Assembly (NCBI RefSeq): GCF_914767665.1
Contig: NC_059502.1
Coordinates: 37,032,812 to 37,096,811 of the forward strand
Direction of reading: 5' to 3'
Length of the DNA stretch: 64,000 bases
Source: Harmonia axyridis
Taxonomy: Eukaryota > Arthropoda > Insecta > Coleoptera > Coccinellidae
Positions 56,739 through 64,000 of the stretch are shown piece by piece. The notes beneath the pieces were generated by a model that saw nothing but the letters and a program-made list of their open reading frames with translations, had not been told where the DNA came from and did not search any database. Within the stretch, counting starts at the first letter, position 1. Each line of letters opens with the position of its first letter. The position numbers and the translations under genes were made by a program.

Positions 56739-57489
56739 CTGGATGTGAGCACTTTGTAATTTTAACTCGAAACCTCTTTTCTACTGGTATGATGCATTTT
56801 GTTACATCAGGAAGTGAAGTATTTTAGAATATCATCGACGTAACTTCGGTGCTAATTGTTACTTGAAATCTACCCTGAAAATTTCTGTAATATGAAAAAT
56901 AAAATGTGAAATTATAAAATTTAAATGGAAATATATAAGACAAAAAATTAAATATAAGATTTCAATGTTCTAAGAAGGATAAAACAAAAATCAAGTCGAT
57001 CAATGCTGAATGCATGACGAAATTAATATGATATATTTAAATGCTTTTCGAGAGATTTGATTATGAGCAATATGAATTTTCATCAGGGAAATGAACCAAG
57101 TCAAGATAAATAGTACTACACTGCCTTATCAGTCTTATAGGTAGGTATAATTACTGCATCAAGAAAATCACGCGACAAGCTTTCATATCTCATACAGTTC
57201 ATAATGTAGATGTATTGATGAATTTTCTTCGATTTGAACTTTATTTTCTGCCTCCGAGAGCATTGATATAAAAGTTTTTTCTTCCTTTAGAAGAGCAAGT
57301 CCTTGAATTACAACAGGGTGTGCAAACCACTATGAGGTTTGTGTGGTGCACATAAAGAATTTTTTTTTCCTTTGAAAATTTAATGAAAATATGATAGACA
57401 TTTTTTAGTGGTTCATTCTGCTATATAATTACAACTGAACTGAAACGATTGCACATTTTGTGCAGGCATATGCGTTCTGCACGGTGATA

Positions 57490-59010
57490 TTCATTACTAT
57501 ATAGGGTGTTTCATTGGTAAATGTACATACGTTAACCTGAGGTAGAGCTACCCTAGGCGAGTCCAAAAAAAACTATATATGATAGGTCTAATCTTCCGCA
57601 TAGCAGAGATATAGAGTGGTTTATGAATTTACCAATATATTCAATTCCTCATAACTTTTGAACCGTCCAGTATATTCGATTGATATTTGGAATGCAAAAT
57701 TCACTCCATCAGGTACACCGATTGATCTTTGAAATGATTAAAAAAACAGATCCGTATTAGAAAAATATGGAACTGCTGAGATTCAACACCCTGATAGTGG
57801 AATATTGGAATTTAATGGAAATATTCGCAAAGAGCAGAAATTTTTCAATGGGGATCAGTAAATTTCATTGTCCCGCACGTCATTCAACTCATCGAAAATT
57901 TCGGCCAAAAATTTAATTCAATAGTGGAATTTCAATAACTTCTCAGAAAAATCGTACATTGAGATCAAATTGAAAAATTTTCTTGTTTCGCTGATTGAAT
58001 ATTTGTATTTCCTGATATTCTGACAAATTTTCTTGAGTATTTTCCAGAAGAGCATGGCTTGTGTTATGACAAATCAGCAACAATGAAGAAATAACTAAAC
58101 TAAAATAAATGAACAAATAAAACATTCTGAAAGAATCACAGATGTTGCTCGAAAGGACAATCTGTTTGCTCGATACACATTATTTAGTTTTTTTTTTGGT
58201 TTTAGTATATTGCTTCTGTTATTTAGTAATTTCTTCAATGATGTGTATGTATATGATTATTTTTTGATGAGTTTTATAGGCTTGAAAGCCTCTACTCTGT
58301 ATTCAGTTGTAATAATAATAACTTCGATAATTTGTAAGAGAATTTCCTCAATTCCTTTTTAAGACAAATAAACTGAGGATTTCAAATATCTCCAAATGAA
58401 ATAATCGACAGGAATGAAATCTGTTGATCTAGAGGGCCATGTATGGGGCACACCTTTGCCTATCCACATATTTGGAAAGTTCTGGTTCTAAAAGTTCCAT
58501 ACGTTAATTGAGGTGAAGTCCCATCATGCTGAAAATACATCCCTGCAATGTCCATATCTTTGAGTAATACACTTGAGTAATACTTTGAAGGAAATCTCAA
58601 TAAAGACCACCCATAAGCCGTCTTGGTAGGATATATGCCCCAATCAATTAGTTTTTATAAACAACACACCATACGTATTTTGAAAATTTGTGTTGAGATT
58701 AAGTATACCTGATAGCGTGAGGATTTTCTTCAGCCCACATATCTGAATACCTCAGATTGAAGACGCCATCCCTCGTTAAAATGGATGCATCAGTATCTAA
58801 ATAAAATTCTATTAACCATTCTTTCATTTCTTAAAATCCATCGACTTTTCCAATCGTATTTTCTGGAGATGAAAAGGGTAAAGGTTATTTTTCTTCGATC
58901 TACGCCATACAGTCACATGGCATACGTTGTGAGCATTAGCAATCCTCCTAGAGATGTGGTATTAGCGTCACAAATTCACAAATCAATATTCTTGATTCGA
59001 GAATTTATGA
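57490..59010 (-). pseudogene. IS630/DUF4817-type transposase remnant
   Basis: Minus-strand pieces in order: 'RRIANAHNVCHVTVWR' (about 58960-58900), 'TDASILTRDGVFNLRYSDMW' with 'AEENPHAI' (58790-58710), 'GMYFQHDGTSPQLT' (58540-58500) and 'PHTWPSRSTD' (58445-58420). These follow the usual order of the family's helix-turn-helix end, first catalytic Asp block, second Asp (Q-H-D-G) and W-P-x-R-S block. The left end near 57501, ATAGGGTGTTTCATTGGTAA, is the expected type of terminus. Many frameshifts. Confidence 0.65.
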
Positions 59011-59014
59011 GGCA

Positions 59015-60240
59015 ATATTATGTTCGATTTTAATATAAAGAACAAACCACAATACCTCAAGAAAATGTCTTTAGCAGTTCAATTAGTTATAAAATTTTAT
59101 GTCATATAGATATTGTTGTAGCCTACTCGAATAAACACATTGCGTAGTGCTTTTATCGTAGTCCTGATAATTCGTTGAAACTGTTTTCCTAGAGATCAGT
59201 AAACAAAGATGTTGAATGAAGTTTTCTTATTGAAAAAATTTATTGAAAGCCAAACTTAATGAAAAAAAAAATACTGAATTCAGTAATTTTTCTAATGATA
59301 ACATTGTCGATGAAGAGTTATGGCACTCAAGAAAGAACAAACTTCCAAGTGAAACTGTGGACAAAGTTTCCAATGGAAATAATTTTACTCCAGCATGAAG
59401 TATATCTCACAAGATAATTTTCCTAAATTGCAAATTCATGGAGCATAAAATACCTATTCTTGATAGGATAGGATGTTAATCAAATCTCAATTCACAAGGT
59501 GGACGATGTTTAGTAAATTGAAATCAGAGTTGTCTTTTGTATTCTGAAAGATAGTAGTCCTTAATTGTCCATACCAAGGTCCTTACTAACGATTGCTGAT
59601 TGTATAGAAACTATTAAATATTCAACTAGAATGAACGCACTTTCACTTGTTTGAAACGAGTATAAAAGTTTCATGAAGACGTTTCTGGGTCGATGGCAAT
59701 CATTGTCTGTATTTGCTCGTTCCCTGTGAGTTATATTTGTGTCGATCTATTTCCGTTAATTTTTTTCTCATTTCTTTCATTAATTACGAGTGTTCCAGTA
59801 GATTATCAGGATAAAATTTTATTCAAATGTATGTTTGTTTCGACTTTTTATCTGAGACAGGTATTACAGGTTTGGATTTGACTTACTGATGATTAATTGG
59901 ACTGCTGAGAACACGATTGATAACTGTCAAATGGGATGTGCAAGGGCCTTGAAATTTACTGGGTAGATTCAATGTCAATTGGGTTTAATAATGAACAGAA
60001 ATAAAATTTTGTTTTCTCCATAATTGAAAATGATCAAAATTCAAAAATCAGATAAAAATAGGAAAAAGAATGTAAGTAAAAAATTGCTCTAGTATCTTAA
60101 TATCAGAGAATAATGTAAAATTCATGTAATATATGAATTGACGAAAATTAAATTCAGATACTATTTAATATGAGATAGATTATTCAGTAACCTCTTTATA
60201 TGATTATTTCTTGATACCAAAGAACTTTCATTATGAAAAA
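59015..60240. other. No gene recognised
   Basis: AT-rich; the transposon's other end was not found here. Confidence 0.4.
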
Positions 60241-60268
60241 AGTTTTCAATATAGGCAAAATTTCTTAC

Positions 60269-60430
60269 CTTTCTTAGAAGCCCGAAAACTGTCATCTCTC
60301 GGTACATACTGAATATCATATACTAATGTTGTATTAGGAAGAAATTCTCGGTCCCTATTGATTTTGTAAACAGCATATTTGAAAGCGTATTCAATGCTGG
60401 TATCCTTCTGATCTTCTGTGAATATTGCTC
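60269..60430 (-). CDS. Kainate-type ionotropic glutamate receptor, amino-terminal-domain exon (upstream of the two)
   Basis: Internal 162-nt exon with acceptor TTATTTACAG (60440-60431) and donor AAG/GTAAG (60269/60268), phase 1 at both sides. It encodes 'AIFTEDQKDTSIEYAFKYAV', 'YKINRDREFLPNTTLVYDIQ' and 'YVPRDDSFRASKK', the start of the LIVBP-like amino-terminal domain. G-x-I-F-x-x-x at the first strand and an A-F-x-x-A-V helix are typical of kainate receptor subunits. The next residue is completed by the exon at 7998-8249. The signal peptide lies in an earlier exon, not identified in 60431-64000. Confidence 0.9.
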
Positions 60431-60931
60431 CTGTAAATAAAAAGTCTGATATAGATTTGGTAGAATGAATAAATTGGCAAAGTTTCTGAATGAATGAAGC
60501 CATGAAATTCTCTGCTAATAACTGATCTGATTAATTCTCTTTTCTTCATTAAGAAAGGTGATTGTTGAATACGATAAAGAAAATTTTGAATGAAAATATT
60601 GAATAGCATTTCAGCACGTTCAAAATATTGAGTGAGAATCATTTAGTTGTGGTAAATGGATTCATAAGAATTGAATTATGAAATACATCTTACTTAATTC
60701 GGTTCATGAGAGAGACAATATAATTATATTTAAACTCGTGTTTCATCATTGATATCGACAGCGTTTCAAGTGAATATCTTATATCGTTATTCGATCATTC
60801 AAAATGTTGAAGTTGAATGCTATTTTAATTGAACTTTGGTAATCATCTAGATACTTTTGGATAACGCAATAGTAAACTTTATTTTATTCAATATCTAGTA
60901 AGGTTTCCTTCAGGAATAAAATTGAGTATAC

Positions 60932-63000
60932 AGGGTGATTCAGGAATGATTGTACAGGCTTTTAGGGCAGATGCTGAACATTTTGGTGAGTCTGAATCAG
61001 AGCTCGAAATATGTCCTAACTATATTAGTTCAAGAGATATAGGATGTTTTATGTATTTTATCAAAAACTTTCAATCGCCATAACTCTTGGATGGCTGCAT
61101 GGATCTTCATGAAAATTTGAGGGAATGAGAAAAGGCCAATGCCTAATATTTTCACATAATGGCTTCTGGATTACACAGGTCCCGACTTTTTATTCCACAT
61201 TTTGTAAAAAAAAGCCTGTACATCGAATTTTCGAAAAGTGAAATTCTTTTCAAAATCTACAGTAAATACTCTTTCAAACAAGCTCATTTGGAATAATAGC
61301 ACACTTCGCATCAATATTTAATGAGTTCGAATTCGAAGTAAGCGAGGACTTGTGTTTCTCCGAATAATGCGTTAATTTATATTGGATGAATTTAATTTCT
61401 CAGTATCATGATTAAAGGCAGCATTTCTAACCTGTGGTGGTACCCCCTAAGGGGGTGCGAGCATACCGAAGGGTAAAATTTTGGATATGTAAAAAAAATA
61501 TTAACTGACTGAAATCAGACATCACACGCGCACAAAACAAAATGCGTCTCGACATCTTATTTACACTTTTGCAAATAAATTCTTTCATACACATTTCCTC
61601 ATCAATTTTCATATGTGATTTTTTCTCGAAAATTTCTTTTTTTTTTACTTGCTAGCTCTTGTATTGAATGTTTTCCAGCTTTCATTAGCCTTTCTTTCTG
61701 CTCCACTATTTATCTTCTCACATGCTGATGGAATCGATCTGAAGCTTGAGATATAATTCATTTTCAATGCTCTGTGAAAGATTCCAGAAGAAATTCGTTT
61801 ACTCTGAATTCATCCCATTACAAAATCTAAGTGGCTTATTCTCAAAATTTGGACATTTCAAACCGTTATTGGGTAATCATCGAAATAGAAAACTACGCAA
61901 GTGGTAGATTGTTGTGTTTTCATAAAATTTTCATTGAGAGAATTATCGAAATGTCATCATTTACGGATACTGAGTATACTGATATGTTGTTAGTTTATGG
62001 ATTTTGTAAGTGCAATGGTCGTGAAGCTGCTTTGGAATTTCGAAGGCTATATCTGGATCGTCGAATTCCTAACCACCAAACGTTGGAACATGTTAATCGT
62101 AAACTTCGTGAAACTGGACACTTTCCGTCAGTAAGTAAACGAGAAAGAGCATGTTCGATGGTAAACCATGAAGAGATAAAAGATGCTGACCAAGAAAATC
62201 CCTCAACCATTAATCGGCGTCTTGGTTTAGTTTTAGGTTTGCCAAATTGTCAGGTCTGGCGAGTTCTGCACCCTGAAAAGTAGCATTCATTTCATTTACA
62301 ATCCGTCCAAAGTTTGGAGCCAGGTGATGAACTACCGAGGATGCGATTTTGCAGATGGGTCTTGCGGAACCAGCGAGTTATCTTCAGAACGCTTTTTACT
62401 GATGAAGGACCTTCACAAAAGATGGCATTTTGAATGCACGCAATGCATATACTCGTATTTGGTCTAGAGTAAATCCGAAAGTGACCAGAAAACACAATTC
62501 ACAACAAAGTTTTTCAGTCAATATTTGGTGTGGTATTTACAATAATCGACTAATTGGACTACATGTTCTTCAACACAGGCTGAACGGAGTGACATATCCA
62601 CAATTTCTAATCGAGAATTTGCCAGGGCTCTTGAATAATGGAAGCAATATTCCAAGAGGAATGCACTTCCAACATAATGGAGCTTACACATTTTACCCGT
62701 GAAGTTGTAGCGCAGTTGAATGAAGTTTATCTAGATCATTGGTTTGGTAGAGGGGGACTTCATGACTGGCCTGCAAGATCCCTGGATCTTACATGCTTGG
62801 ATTATTTTCTCTGGGTGCACTTAAAAATGAAGTTCACTCTGAAGAAATCATAGACAGGGAGCATCTGATTCATTCATATTCAAGCTGCATGTGAAGCAAT
62901 ACGGAATTGAGCGAAAATTTTGAAGAAAGCTATAGGTCATTTGATCACAAAGGCTAGAAAATGTTTGGAAGAAAGAGGGAGTATTTTCGAAAAAAAGTAA
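60932..63000 (+). pseudogene. IS630/DUF4817-type transposon with broken transposase
   Basis: Starts near 60932 with ACAGGGTGATTCAGGAATG. The transposase begins at about 61951: 'MSSFTDTEYTDMLLVYGFCK', then 'RRIPNHQTLEHVNRKLRETG' and 'HFPSVSKRERA', the family's helix-turn-helix region. After a stop at 62281 the reading continues as 'SLEPGDELPRMRFCRW', 'FRTLFTDEGPS' (first Asp), 'NIWCGIYNNRLIGLHVLQHR' with 'LNGVTYPQFL', 'NIMELTHFTRE' near the lost second Asp block, 'HWFGRGGLHDWPARSLDLTC' and 'LDYFLW'. Frameshifts and stops throughout; Q-H-D-G is changed to QHNG. Dead but less decayed than the 57.5-59.0 kb copy. The right end is not resolved. Confidence 0.75.
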
Positions 63001-64000
63001 TAATTTTTTCTCTTATTTATTGTAAATTTTTTCTAGTTCCACACATGTATATAAGATATATTCTATATTTTTATGATTAAGTCCAATTCCTTAATGTTCA
63101 ATGTTAATTCGAGTTTTCGGTTAAATTTAGTTTTGCAAAAAATATTTTATGTTGCCCCTTCATTCATGTATTGGATGGAATAAGATGCAGCACGATACCT
63201 AAGTCATGTTACTGAGAATTTCAATCGATTCAATATGAATAGACGCATTATTCGGAGATTCACAGGTCCGTGTTAACTATAAAATGAAAATTACGTTCAT
63301 CATTTTTCCTGGCTATTTAATTCAAGTATTCAACTCCAATGTTGAAGTTGAATCGAAATTTTAGCATGAGACCAGATGTACTTCGGAATTGCAATTCCGT
63401 CACCTATTCGTAGTTTTCAAAAAACTTTCAATACTTGGTCACAGAAACGCTAAACTTTTCAAGAAGGATCAAGGATAACTTAGGTATAATTATCTCTGTT
63501 AAACTTGTTATTTTCTATTCTACGTCATTTACATCTTAAATGATAGCTTTACAAAGTTTGTGGTTCCTTCTTTTGTCGGAATTACCGGACGAGGGAGACA
63601 TTCTACTTTCTATAGCTCTGATTAGAATGCAGGACGGATATCAGAAGTTTCTAACTCTTTCGCTGCTCTTTGAATATTTAAGAATGTGTAGGATGTTCAG
63701 CAAGGACATTTTATGAGGGAGAGAATTTGGTTGAATCAATAGCAGAAAAAGGGGTAGATCATTTTTCCTATCCAATCACATTAGGATAGCTATCAAAGCA
63801 AATCAGCATTACGATTATTATTAAATCGTCAAAAAGATCAATCAGTCGGAATAAGGTGTTATTGAGATGGTTATCAAAAATTTTTCATTACATAATTATT
63901 TGAAAAGTTTGAGCAAAAAAGAACTGATTCCATGTCCTCAGAATTACTTCACGAATATTGAAAACCAATAATTTCATGGACTATCAATAGCATCTAATTT
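63001..64000. other. No gene recognised
   Basis: AT-rich receptor-gene intron or upstream region; no exon seen. Confidence 0.4.

Larger units (their letters stand above)
8250..60268 (-). other. 52-kb intron of the kainate receptor gene
   Basis: The donor AAG/GTAAG at 60269/60268 and the acceptor TTTCAG/CA at 8250/8249 join a split codon (G + CA = Ala) with the protein sequence continuous across it. All mobile elements and candidate small genes between these positions lie inside this intron. Confidence 0.85.

Noticed and set aside
1..64000. CRISPR array, bacterial operon or LTR retrotransposon
   Set aside because: No regularly spaced identical repeats, no bacterial gene organisation and no pair of long terminal repeats with gag-pol between them were seen.

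Overview
This is AT-rich animal DNA, most likely from an insect and possibly a beetle (the order is a guess from the transposon mix). The frame of the window is one host gene on the minus strand: a kainate-type ionotropic glutamate receptor. Two exons of its amino-terminal (ligand-sensing) domain can be read with consensus splice sites and matching phase, at 60269-60430 and 7998-8249. They are consecutive in the protein, so everything from 8250 to 60268 is a single 52,019-bp intron. No other receptor exon was found; the signal-peptide exon and the ligand-binding and membrane exons should lie outside the window.

The intron is mostly mobile DNA of several ages, often nested. Left part (1-16 kb): two tail-to-tail P-element remnants (1-2460), PIF/Harbinger and hAT scraps (4.6-5.5 kb), a foldback MITE (5.6-6.0 kb), an IS630-type remnant with long inverted repeats (8.65-9.6 kb), a 2.4-kb repeat (9.65-12.1 kb) whose inverted partner is at 25.1-27.4 kb, and an old non-LTR reverse transcriptase in pieces (14.6-20.5 kb). 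That old copy is split by an IS630-type remnant and by a nearly complete PHD-finger/endonuclease/RT retrotransposon (16125-20225).

Middle (20-42 kb): a 608-bp Tc/mariner-type MITE with TA duplication (20588-21195); an unclassified terminal-inverted-repeat element (22611-23943) that can encode a spliced 116-aa protein; an RT fragment cut at its active site by the inverted repeat; a 203-bp 5'-truncated RTE copy with a 12-bp target duplication; a degenerate minus-strand non-LTR element (31.1-34.3 kb); a template-switch-like hairpin carrying an 849-bp element with strong GC palindromes (34.65-35.59 kb); and a three-layer nest with a dead mariner (38.8-40.9 kb). Next to that nest is a possible small three-exon gene on the plus strand (40947-41677).

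Right part (42-64 kb): an apparently intact RTE-clade retrotransposon with a 999-aa ORF and an 11-bp target duplication (42626-45879); a defective R4/Dong-type element starting exactly in a TAA repeat (48.1-51.06 kb) followed by a second fragment of that family; a degenerate minus-strand jockey/I-like element with a zinc-knuckle ORF1 (53.08-56.05 kb); and two IS630/DUF4817-type transposase remnants (57.5-59.0 and 60.9-63.0 kb).

Functionally, the host receptor contributes the only confident host coding sequence. The RTE ORF is the best candidate for an active mobile gene, and could also mobilise the truncated copy at 27.4 kb if the families match. The two small spliced ORFs (23.0 and 40.9 kb) are the least explained coding signals. 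No CRISPR array, rRNA or operon-like arrangement was seen.
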